Origin: PNAI01 sp035574295
Lineage (GTDB): Bacteria; Pseudomonadota; Alphaproteobacteria; Rhizobiales; Xanthobacteraceae
DNA: 12,061 nucleotides
Reading direction: 5' to 3'
Assembly: GCA_035574295.1 (NCBI GenBank)
Contig: DATLYX010000060.1
Coordinates: 1-12,061 of the forward strand
The notes under the pieces: model-generated
What the model was told of the DNA's origin: nothing
What the model saw: the letters and a program-made list of their open reading frames with translations, nothing else
Database searches by the model: none
Shown here: positions 5,920-12,061 of the stretch, piece by piece
How the letters are laid out: each line of letters opens with the position of its first letter
How positions within the stretch are numbered: position 1 is the stretch's first letter
Made by a program: the position numbers and the translations under genes

Positions 5920-6129
5920 ATGGCGGTTCGGCATTTGAACCAGATCGAGCTGGCGGCTCGCTGGAACATCAGCCATCGCACGCTGGAGCGGTGGCGTTGG
6001 ACGGGCGAAGGCCCGCAGTTCATCAAGATCGGCGGTAGGGTCGTGTACCGCCTCGAGGACGTCGAGGCCTTCGAGGCGGAGCAGCTCCGCAAGAGTACGG
6101 CCGCTGGTCCGACCAAGATGCCGGCGTGA
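5920..6129 (+). CDS. Small MerR/excisionase-like helix-turn-helix protein
   Basis: This 69-aa protein is of the HTH_17/excisionase type. NQIELAARWNISHRTLERWR (residues 7-26) forms the helix-turn-helix. The wing GPQFIKIGGRVVYRLEDVEAF (31-51) has the G-x-V-x-Y-R pattern of AlpA- and Xis-like proteins. The ATG at 5920 is chosen over the long upstream extension because AAGGAGAG at 5908-5915 gives a strong ribosome site and the extension is the low-complexity pyrimidine tract. As first gene of the replication operon it may act as a regulator of the operon, as an excision factor, or both. The sequence alone cannot separate these. Confidence 0.88.
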   Translation: MAVRHLNQIELAARWNISHRTLERWRWTGEGPQFIKIGGRVVYRLEDVEAFEAEQLRKSTAAGPTKMPA

Positions 6130-6144
6130 GGGGAGTCCAGCGCG

Positions 6145-6630
6145 ATGAGCCTCCCCAACCGCATCACCCTGCAAGATTTTCTGCAGATGCCCATGGGCGA
6201 CTTGGTTGCTCTGTCGGCGGAGCAGCTCGCGCTGTTGCAGGAGGACATCGAGGAGAACCTGCGCTGCGCCAGGATGGCGAGGGACTGGCTCGATGGCGTG
6301 CTGGTGCGGAAGTACGGCGAGCGCGCCGCAGCGCTGCGCCGCGAGGCGGGCAAGGACACCGGCACGGTCCGCCTCGCCGACGGCATCGTCACTGTCATCG
6401 CCGAACTGCCCAAGAAGGTGGAGTGGGACCAGGCGCAGCTCGCAGCGCTCGTTGAGCGCATCCGCGCCGGCGGTGAGGACGCGTCCGAATACGTCATCGT
6501 CGAATACCGGGTCTCCGAGCGCGCCTATGGCGCCTGGCCGGAGTCCATCCGACAAGCCTTCGCGCCCGCGCGCACGGTGCGCACCGGCAAACAGACGTTC
6601 AAGCTTTCCATCGATGAGGGAGGCCTGTGA
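6145..6630 (+). CDS. Phage-type hypothetical protein, 161 aa
   Basis: Function is not recognised. The N-terminal half (about residues 15-70) is helical and acidic (VALSAEQLALLQEDIEENLR), possibly coiled coil. A beta-rich middle follows (GTVRLADGIVTVIAELPKKV), and the end is YRVSERAYGAWPESIRQAF with RTVRTGKQTFKLS, which looks like a conserved block. GAGGGGAG at 6128-6135 with 9-nt spacing supports the start. It begins 15 nt after the HTH gene and its TGA shares one base with the ATG of the NTPase gene, so it is coupled to that gene. Its position directly before a recombinase-like NTPase suggests a recombination or nuclease-control role, which is inference. Confidence 0.82.
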   Translation: MSLPNRITLQDFLQMPMGDLVALSAEQLALLQEDIEENLRCARMARDWLDGVLVRKYGERAAALRREAGKDTGTVRLADGIVTVIAELPKKVEWDQAQLAALVERIRAGGEDASEYVIVEYRVSERAYGAWPESIRQAFAPARTVRTGKQTFKLSIDEGGL

Positions 6631-7487
6631 TGGCTCTCCCAATCATCTCCGCCGACCAGCGCCTCGCCGAGCCACGCGGCATCAAGGGCTGCATCTTTGG
6701 CAAGAGCGGCATCGGCAAGACGAGCCTGTTGTGGACGCTCGACCCCGCGACCACGCTGTTCATCGATCTCGAGGCCGGCGACCTCGCGATCGAAGGCTGG
6801 AGCGGGGACACGCTGCGGCCGCGCACCTGGACCGAGTGTCGCGACCTCGCCGCGTTCATCGGTGGCGTAAACCCGGCGCTGCGCGATGATCAACCGTTCG
6901 GCGCCGCGCATTTTGCCGCCGTCTGCGAGCGGTTCGGCGATCCCGCGATCCTCGATCGCTACGAGACGATTTTCATCGATTCGATCACGGTGGCGGGGCG
7001 GCTGTGCTTCCAGTGGTGCAAGGGTCAGCCCGAGGCCTTCTCCGAAAAGACCGGCAAGGCCGACGTGCGCGGCGCCTACGGCCTGCACGGTCGCGAGATG
7101 ATCGGTTGGCTCATGCATCTGCAGCACGCGCGCAACAAGAACGTCTGGTTCGTCGGCGTGCTCGACGAGAAGCTCGACGACTTCAACCGCCGTTTCTTCT
7201 CGCCGCAGATCGACGGAGCCAAGACCGGCAACGAGCTCCCTGGCATCGTCGATGAAGTGATCACCATGGCCGAGCTCAGGGCGGACGACGGCGCGCCCTA
7301 TCGCGCCTTCGTCTGCCACACGCTCAACCCGTACGGCTTTCCCGCCAAGGACCGGTCTGGCCGGCTCGACATGGTCGAGGAGCCGCATCTCGGCCGGCTC
7401 ATGGACAAGATTCGCGGTCCGGTGAGGCCCGCTCGCGAGCGCCTGGTGTTCGACCGCCCGACCGCTGCCGCTCAACCCCGATCCTGA
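6630..7487 (+). CDS. AAA/RecA-like NTPase, phage nucleotide-binding protein (Sak4-like annealase/recombinase)
   Basis: This 285-aa protein has a clear Walker A GKSGIGKT (residues 24-31), a LFIDLEAGD strand (43-51) and a Walker B-like IFIDS (114-118). The compact core matches AAA_24-type phage proteins, many of which belong to the Sak4 class of RecA-related single-strand annealing proteins. The C-terminal part (VDEVITMAELRADDG) is typical of the family. GAGGGAGG at 6616-6623 precedes ATG 6630 with 6-nt spacing. A GTG at 6627 in the same frame is an alternative. The next gene encodes a putative ssDNA-binding protein, the usual neighbour of Sak4. The inferred role is strand annealing or recombination during element replication. 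Confidence 0.88.
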   Translation: MALPIISADQRLAEPRGIKGCIFGKSGIGKTSLLWTLDPATTLFIDLEAGDLAIEGWSGDTLRPRTWTECRDLAAFIGGVNPALRDDQPFGAAHFAAVCERFGDPAILDRYETIFIDSITVAGRLCFQWCKGQPEAFSEKTGKADVRGAYGLHGREMIGWLMHLQHARNKNVWFVGVLDEKLDDFNRRFFSPQIDGAKTGNELPGIVDEVITMAELRADDGAPYRAFVCHTLNPYGFPAKDRSGRLDMVEEPHLGRLMDKIRGPVRPARERLVFDRPTAAAQPRS

Positions 7488-7506
7488 TTTCGAAGGAGCA
7501 CGATCG

Positions 7507-8100
7507 ATGACCGCGTGGAACGATTTCAACGACGCCAAGCAGAACGCGAACCTGATCCCCAAGGGTACGCTCGCGAAGGTCAAGCTCACCATTCGCCCAG
7601 GCGGCTATGACGATCCGGCGCAAGGCTGGACCGGCGGCTATGCCACGCGCGGCTCCTCGGGTGCGGTCTATCTCAACGGCGAATTCACCGTGGTCGAGGG
7701 GCCTTATGCGCGGCGCAAGATCTTCACGTTGATCGGCCTCTACAGCCCCAAGGGGCCGGACTGGGCCAACATGGGGCGCAGCCTCATTCGCGGCATTCTC
7801 AATTCGGCGCGCGGGATCTCCGACAAGGACACTTCGCCCCAGGCACAGGCCGCGCGCCGCATCAACAGCTTCGCCGATCTCGACGGCCTCGAATTCATCG
7901 CCCGCATCGACATCGGCACCGACACCAACGGCGAGGACAAGAACGAGATACGCTTGGCCGTCACCCCGGACCACAAGGATTACGCCGCGCTGATGGGGCT
8001 GCAGGCGGCTTCCCCGCAATCCCCCGTCCCGAAAAGCCCCGCGGCGCCCGGCCCCCAGACCGCGCCGTCCGTTGGCATCCGCCCCTCCTGGGCGCGCTGA
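7507..8100 (+). CDS. DUF669-like putative single-strand DNA-binding protein
   Basis: This 197-aa protein starts with a beta-rich segment preceded by IPKGTLAKVKLTIRPGG. Conserved-looking blocks follow: SSGAVYLNGEFTVVEGPYAR, KIFTLIGLYSPKG, GRSLIRGILNSARG and FADLDGLEFIARIDIG. The C-terminal tail from about residue 165 is Pro/Ala/Ser-rich and looks disordered, as in many SSBs, but it ends in SWAR rather than an acidic tip. The layout resembles DUF669 phage proteins, thought to bind ssDNA beside recombinases. AAGGAG at 7493-7498 with 8-nt spacing supports the ATG. It lies between the Sak4-like NTPase and the helicase, which fits an SSB of the replication module. Functional assignment is inference. 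Confidence 0.75.
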   Translation: MTAWNDFNDAKQNANLIPKGTLAKVKLTIRPGGYDDPAQGWTGGYATRGSSGAVYLNGEFTVVEGPYARRKIFTLIGLYSPKGPDWANMGRSLIRGILNSARGISDKDTSPQAQAARRINSFADLDGLEFIARIDIGTDTNGEDKNEIRLAVTPDHKDYAALMGLQAASPQSPVPKSPAAPGPQTAPSVGIRPSWAR

Positions 8101-8115
8101 TCCGAGGCCGAGCCC

Positions 8116-9792
8116 ATGCTGCTGCGGCCTCGACAGAAGCAGTTCGTCGCGCGCAGCGTCAACGCCCTGCGCGCGCACGGCAACACGCTCGCGGTCGCGC
8201 CGACCGGCGCCGGCAAGACGATCATGCTATCGGCCGTCGCCGGCGATATGCTCGCCGGTACGCAAGCCAAGGCCTGCGTGCTCGCCCATCGCGACGAGCT
8301 CACCGAGCAGAACCGGACCAAGTTCGCCCGCGTCAACCCGGCGATCTCCACCTCGGTGGTCGATGCCAGAACCAAGTCCTGGCACGGACAGGTCACTTTC
8401 GCCATGGTGCCGACGCTCGCGCGCGCCGCGAATCTTGGCGCCATGCCGGCGCTCGATCTCCTCATCGTCGATGAGGCGCATCATGCGGCGGCCGAAAGCT
8501 ATCGGCGCATCATCGATCGAGCGCGGGATAGGAACCCGGCCTGCCGCATCTACGGCGTCACCGCGACTCCGAATCGGGGCGATCGCAAGGGGCTGCGGCC
8601 GATCTTCTCCAATGTTGCCGACCAGATCCGGATCGGCGAGCTGATCGCGTCCGGGCATCTCGTGCCGCCGCGCACCTTCGTCATCGACGTTGGCGTGCAG
8701 GAAGAACTCCGCAAGGTGCGCCGCACCGCCGATGATTTCGACATGGCCGAGGTCGATCGCGTCATGAACCGCGCCCCGATCAACGAGGCGGTGGTCGAGC
8801 ACTGGCGCGAGAAGGCCGGCAACCGGCAAACGGTGGTGTTCTGCTCGACCATCGATCACGCCGCCAATGTCTGTGCCGCCTTCAATTCCGCCGGAGTTGC
8901 GGCGGTCACAGTCACGGGCGAGATGGGCGAGGCCGAGCGACGCGGCGTGCTCGCCGCCTATGCGTCGGGCGACGTACGGGTCATCGTCAATGTCGCGGTG
9001 CTGACCGAGGGCTGGGACCACCCGCCGACGAGCGCGATCGTCCTGCTGCGGCCGAGTTCGTTCAAGTGCACGATGATCCAGATGGTCGGCCGCGGCCTGC
9101 GCCCGGTGAATCCGCAGGAGCATCCCGGCGTGATCAAGACCGACTGCATCGTTCTCGACTTCGGCATCTCGACGCTCCTGCACGGCACGCTGGAGCAGGA
9201 CATCGATCTCGATGGCCACGAGGTCAACGGGCAAGCGCCGACCAAGGTCTGTCCGGAATGCGAAGCCGAGATTCCGCTCGCCTGCAGCGAATGCCCGATC
9301 TGCGGCCATCTATTCCCGCGCGCCGCCGGGGAGGCCGTACCGCTCAGCAACTTTGTGATGAGCGAGATCGATCTGCTCAAGCGGTCGAGCTTCGCCTGGT
9401 GCGATCTTTTCGGCGATGATGCGGCGCTCGTGGCTTGCGGATTCAATGCCTGGGCCGGCGTGTTCTTTCTCGACGGCCGCTGGTATGCTGCGGGCGGCCG
9501 CAAACAGCAGCGCCCGCGTCTCGTCGCCATCGGCGAGCGCACCGTCTGCCTCGCCGCCGCCGCCGACTGGCTCAACGAGAACGAAACCGACGAGAGCGCG
9601 CACAAGAGCCGCGGCTGGCTCAAGCTGCCGCCGACCGAGAAGCAGCTCGCGCTGCTGCCCGCTGTCTGGCGGCAGGACTACGGCCTGACCCGCTACCACG
9701 CCTCGGCTCTCATCACCTTCTCGATCAACCGCGCCGCCATCCGCGCGCTGATCTTCGATGCGCGCCGCGACCACCTCGCGAGGGCCGCATGA
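8116..9792 (+). CDS. DEAD/DEAH superfamily 2 helicase, RadD-like, with zinc motif
   Basis: This 558-aa protein has the helicase motifs in order: APTGAGKT (28-35), IVDEAHH (117-123), TATP (149-152), VNVAVLTEGWD (291-301) and QMVGRGLRP (322-330). After the two RecA folds comes KTDCIVLDFG, as in E. coli RadD, then a zinc-ribbon-like CPEC (379-382) and CPIC (393-396). The last 150 residues form an unassigned C-terminal domain with FFLDGRWYAAGGRKQ. Size and order match the RadD group, which acts at stalled forks and in recombination with SSB. The ribosome site is weak (GAGG at 8104-8107), and the start is 15 nt after the preceding stop. It probably unwinds or remodels DNA during element replication together with the neighbouring SSB- and nuclease-like proteins. 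Confidence 0.92.
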   Translation: MLLRPRQKQFVARSVNALRAHGNTLAVAPTGAGKTIMLSAVAGDMLAGTQAKACVLAHRDELTEQNRTKFARVNPAISTSVVDARTKSWHGQVTFAMVPTLARAANLGAMPALDLLIVDEAHHAAAESYRRIIDRARDRNPACRIYGVTATPNRGDRKGLRPIFSNVADQIRIGELIASGHLVPPRTFVIDVGVQEELRKVRRTADDFDMAEVDRVMNRAPINEAVVEHWREKAGNRQTVVFCSTIDHAANVCAAFNSAGVAAVTVTGEMGEAERRGVLAAYASGDVRVIVNVAVLTEGWDHPPTSAIVLLRPSSFKCTMIQMVGRGLRPVNPQEHPGVIKTDCIVLDFGISTLLHGTLEQDIDLDGHEVNGQAPTKVCPECEAEIPLACSECPICGHLFPRAAGEAVPLSNFVMSEIDLLKRSSFAWCDLFGDDAALVACGFNAWAGVFFLDGRWYAAGGRKQQRPRLVAIGERTVCLAAAADWLNENETDESAHKSRGWLKLPPTEKQLALLPAVWRQDYGLTRYHASALITFSINRAAIRALIFDARRDHLARAA

Positions 9793-9804
9793 CGAGTCGG
9801 CACG

Positions 9805-10209
9805 ATGGCAACAGCGCTTTGCGAAACGGCCAAGGAGCGGCGCCGGCTCTGGCATCCGCGGCACGAGCTCTGCGCGGTCTGCCGCAGTCCGGCGCGCGGC
9901 CTTGGCTGGCGCGAGCCGTGGCGCACCCGACCGCCGCGCCCGGACCGGTGGTTCTGCGCCATGTCCTGCCAGGCCTTCTGGTCGGCCCAAGCTCGGAGGC
10001 TCGCCGTGGTTGATCTCACCGAAGAGGAACGCATGGCGATGCTGGCGGCCGTCAAGCGCGTCGCCGAGGTCATGGAGGAGATCGGTTGGGAGCGGCGCCT
10101 CGCCGATCTCACCGAGCCGCAGGTGCTCGCGCTGATCGAGGTCGCGGTCGGCGGCTTCCAGGACGCCATGCGCGAGATCGCCGCGCGCAATCCGGAGATC
10201 CCGTTCTGA
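9805..10209 (+). CDS. Small Cys-rich DUF6511-like protein, 134 aa
   Basis: The N-terminal half carries a zinc-ribbon-like pattern: CAVC at residues 23-26 and CAMSC at 51-55, with WFCAMSCQAFWSAQ around the second pair and RGLGWREPW between. The C-terminal half is helical (LTEEERMAMLAAVKRVAEVMEEIGW; LTEPQVLALIEVAVGGFQDAMREIA). This matches what I recall of DUF6511 proteins in rhizobial prophages, though the function is unknown. Start is 12 nt after the helicase stop, with only a weak ribosome site. The TGA shares one base with the ATG of the nuclease gene, so translation is coupled. A role as a small adaptor in the replication complex is possible but unproven. Confidence 0.75.
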   Translation: MATALCETAKERRRLWHPRHELCAVCRSPARGLGWREPWRTRPPRPDRWFCAMSCQAFWSAQARRLAVVDLTEEERMAMLAAVKRVAEVMEEIGWERRLADLTEPQVLALIEVAVGGFQDAMREIAARNPEIPF

Positions 10210-10967
10210 TGCTCGATTTCAATCACCGGCCGAAGCTCGCGGAACTGGTCAACGCAGCGATCGATGCGGCGCTCGTCACCGAACGCGCGGCAACTTTGCC
10301 ACGTGACTATCTCGGCGGCTCGCGGCTCGGCCACCCCTGCGAGCGTGCCCTGCAGTTCGAATTCGCCGGCGCGCCCAAGGACGAAGGCACCGACTTCGAC
10401 GGACAGCATCTTCGCATCTTCGCCATCGGCCATGCGCTCGAAGCGCTCGCCGTGCGCTGGCTGCGCAAGGCCGGCTTCGATCTTTATACCCGCCGTCCAG
10501 ACGGCACGCAGTTCGGCTTTTCGATCGCAGCAGGGCGCGTCCGCGGCCATGTCGATGGCATCCTCGTCGGCGGCCCTGCGATTGCCGGTCTTGCCTATCC
10601 GGCACTGTGGGAATGCAAGACCATGAATGCCAAGAACTGGCGCGAGACGGTGGCGAAAGGTGTCGCCATCGCCAAGCCCGTCTATGCCGCACAGATCGCG
10701 CTCTATCAGGCGTACATGGAAGGCAGCATTGCCGGCATCTCCGCCAACCCCGCGCTGTTTACCGCCATCAACAAGGACACCGCCGAGCTCCATCACGAGC
10801 TCATAGCCTTCGATGCCGCGCTCGCGCAGGCAACGAGCGACCGTGCCGTGCGCATCCTCAGAGCCACTGATGCCGGCGAGCTCCTGCCACGCATCGCGCA
10901 CGAGCCCGAGTTCCATGAGTGCCGCATTTGTCCGTGGTCGCGCCGCTGCTGGAGCCTGCCCCAATGA
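10209..10967 (+). CDS. PD-(D/E)XK nuclease of the RecB/Cas4 type with Fe-S cysteines
   Basis: This 252-aa protein shows the RecB-family nuclease motifs: GHALEALAVRW (His75), GHVDGIL (Asp116), WECKT (Glu135-x-Lys137) and QIALYQAYM (Gln162-x3-Tyr166). Cys44 (GHPCERALQFEF) lies before the core, and Cys238-x2-Cys241-x5-Cys247 closes the protein. This C-(n)-C-x2-C-x5-C layout is the [4Fe-4S] arrangement of Cas4 and AddB nucleases. No CRISPR array or other cas gene is seen, so it is a replication/recombination exonuclease rather than an adaptation protein. The start ATG shares one base with the previous stop, with GGAG at 10194-10197 upstream. The stop overlaps the primase start as ATGA. It probably processes DNA ends for the Sak4-like annealase. 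Confidence 0.9.
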   Translation: MLDFNHRPKLAELVNAAIDAALVTERAATLPRDYLGGSRLGHPCERALQFEFAGAPKDEGTDFDGQHLRIFAIGHALEALAVRWLRKAGFDLYTRRPDGTQFGFSIAAGRVRGHVDGILVGGPAIAGLAYPALWECKTMNAKNWRETVAKGVAIAKPVYAAQIALYQAYMEGSIAGISANPALFTAINKDTAELHHELIAFDAALAQATSDRAVRILRATDAGELLPRIAHEPEFHECRICPWSRRCWSLPQ

Positions 10968-12061
10968 GCGGCGAAGAGAATGTCGTTCACTTCAATCCTT
11001 GGCGCGATTTCAACGACGCGCCGGTGCAGGCGGATGCCTTCGAGCTCGAGCCCGATGCCGCCGAGATCGCAACCTTCCTTGATGTCGTATTCGGCTACTG
11101 CGATGGCTTCATCCCGGTGCGCGGCTTCATCGACAAGGGCCAGGGCGTCGACGGTCGCCCGCACAATATTTGGATCAAGGCCGACGCGCAGGCCCCCGAC
11201 AAGATGCTCACCTTCGCGCGCTGGGCCGCGCGCGAGGGGGCAGCGGTCTATGTCGTGCCCGGCACGGTCGCCGAGCACGGACAAGCCAAGGCGGCCGATC
11301 TCGTGCAGATGCAGACCGTCGTGGTCGACCTCGACGCCGGCGACGTTGCCGGCAAGCTCGATCACCTGGTGCTGCATCTCGGGTCGCCGACGCTGATCGT
11401 CGAGAGCGGCGGCCGCACCGCGGAAGGTGTCGACAAGCTGCACGTGTGGTGGCGGCTCAGCGAACCGGCCGAGGGCGAGGACATCGCGCTCGTCTGCCGC
11501 CTGCGCGGTGACATCGCCGTCAAGGTCGGCGGCGACACGCATTTCCGCTCGGCGCATCAGCCAATCCGCGTCGCCGGCACCGTCTACCACAAGAGCGGCT
11601 TCAAGCGCCTCGTCACCGTCCGCCGCCACGAGCCGCGCCTCGAGGTCGACTTAAGCGAATTCGCCGAAGCCGTGGACGCCATGCCGCCGCTTCCCGGCGT
11701 GGGCACCGACCCCGGATCGCGCCAGACCAAGCCGGACATCGACACGGCGCTGGTGACGCCGGTGCGCGAGGGCGGCGCCGACGCCTTCACGCGCTTCCAA
11801 GGCGCGAGCGCAGCGATCGGCCACTACGTGCGCATGGCGCACGAGGGCCGCATGACGCGGGATGAGGCGTGGGAAGCGATCTGCCAGTACAATGCCGCGC
11901 AATTGCGCCCGCCCTGGCCACTCGAACGCCTCGCCATGGAGGCACAGCGCATCTGGCGGCGGCACGAAGCGCACAACGGGCCAGCCCTCGAGCGACTCGC
12001 TTCCGAGCCTGCCGCGCTTCCGGTGTTCACGCTCGGCGCGCTGCTCGACGACAAAAGCCCG
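10964..12061 (+). CDS. Archaeo-eukaryotic-type primase (PrimPol-like), N-terminal part, cut by the window edge
   Basis: The frame is open from ATG 10964 to the last base (366 codons). The catalytic signatures of an AEP primase are visible: VVVDLD (119-124, metal ligands Asp122/Asp124), SGGR with KLHVWWRL (148-151 and 158-165, His160), and HQPIRVAGTVYHK (198-210), which matches the RvPGT-xN-xK motif of phage and plasmid primases. After about residue 225 comes a linker and a helical region, likely the PriCT-like or connector part. A helicase domain may follow beyond the edge. GGAG at 10951-10954 with 9-nt spacing and the ATGA overlap with the nuclease stop support the start. It would prime replication of the element, which argues for autonomous replication after excision. 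Confidence 0.88.
   Translation, partial: MSGEENVVHFNPWRDFNDAPVQADAFELEPDAAEIATFLDVVFGYCDGFIPVRGFIDKGQGVDGRPHNIWIKADAQAPDKMLTFARWAAREGAAVYVVPGTVAEHGQAKAADLVQMQTVVVDLDAGDVAGKLDHLVLHLGSPTLIVESGGRTAEGVDKLHVWWRLSEPAEGEDIALVCRLRGDIAVKVGGDTHFRSAHQPIRVAGTVYHKSGFKRLVTVRRHEPRLEVDLSEFAEAVDAMPPLPGVGTDPGSRQTKPDIDTALVTPVREGGADAFTRFQGASAAIGHYVRMAHEGRMTRDEAWEAICQYNAAQLRPPWPLERLAMEAQRIWRRHEAHNGPALERLASEPAALPVFTLGALLDDKSP

Larger units (their letters stand above)
416..12061. mobile_element. Left part of a tRNA-Met-associated integrative element or prophage (boundaries not resolved)
   Basis: Everything right of the tRNA is accessory in character: a repressor/protease pair, a toxin-antitoxin locus, an excisionase-like protein, and a replication and recombination operon. 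No housekeeping gene is seen. The tRNA 3' end is a typical attachment site. Missing from the window are an integrase, structural or conjugation genes, and the right att copy, so whether it is a prophage, a satellite or an ICE cannot be decided. The left boundary could lie within the tRNA or after its terminator. Confidence 0.5.

Noticed and set aside
5781..6497. N-terminal extension of the AbiEi frame to 6497
   Set aside because: It would run opposite the excisionase-like gene and through the promoter region; family similarity begins at the Met at 5780.
8227..9309. Leftward 360-aa frame within the helicase gene
   Set aside because: It lies fully opposite a gene with complete helicase motifs; its composition (His, Arg, Asp rich) is typical of a mirrored GC-rich frame.
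9693..10964. Leftward 423-aa frame covering the DUF6511-like and nuclease genes
   Set aside because: The two rightward genes have motif support and coupled starts; the leftward product has no recognisable domain.

Overview
The window looks like chromosome plus the left part of an integrated genetic element from an alphaproteobacterium, probably of the Bradyrhizobium/Rhodopseudomonas group. This is inferred from the GC-rich coding style, the initiator tRNA sequence, and the protein types, which are common in rhizobial prophages and islands. No database search was possible.

Layout. Positions 1-240 hold 74-bp tandem repeats. An initiator tRNA-Met (339-415) with a good intrinsic terminator (420-459) follows and is the likely insertion point of the element; no integrase is visible, so it would have to lie outside the window. 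Positions 460-774 carry no convincing gene. A rightward cassette occupies 775-4108: an XRE-family repressor, an ImmA/IrrE-type metalloprotease, and two translationally overlapping proteins of unknown family (388 and 332 aa, here called A and B). Three related 20-bp palindromes lie in front of the repressor gene and in front of gene A, where they straddle a sigma70-like promoter. This suggests a repressor/protease stress switch controlling A and B.

Convergent to B is a leftward AbiE-type toxin-antitoxin operon (5780 to 4095). The antitoxin gene is intact. The AbiEii nucleotidyltransferase toxin is broken by one extra base in a run of five G (plus strand) at 4575-4579. The AbiE promoter is flanked by an inverted repeat and gives an almost leaderless message.

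From 5920 to the right edge runs a tightly packed rightward operon of phage or plasmid type for DNA replication and recombination: a small excisionase-like HTH protein, an unknown 161-aa protein, an AAA/RecA-like NTPase (Sak4-like), a DUF669-like putative ssDNA-binding protein, a RadD-like superfamily 2 helicase with a zinc motif, a small DUF6511-like Cys-rich protein, a Cas4-like PD-(D/E)XK nuclease with four Fe-S-type cysteines, and the N-terminal part of an archaeo-eukaryotic-type primase cut by the window edge. Overlaps of 1-4 bases between several of these genes point to one message. The operon leader is an unusually pyrimidine-rich tract. The least explained part is the XRE-ImmA-A-B cassette with its shared operators.
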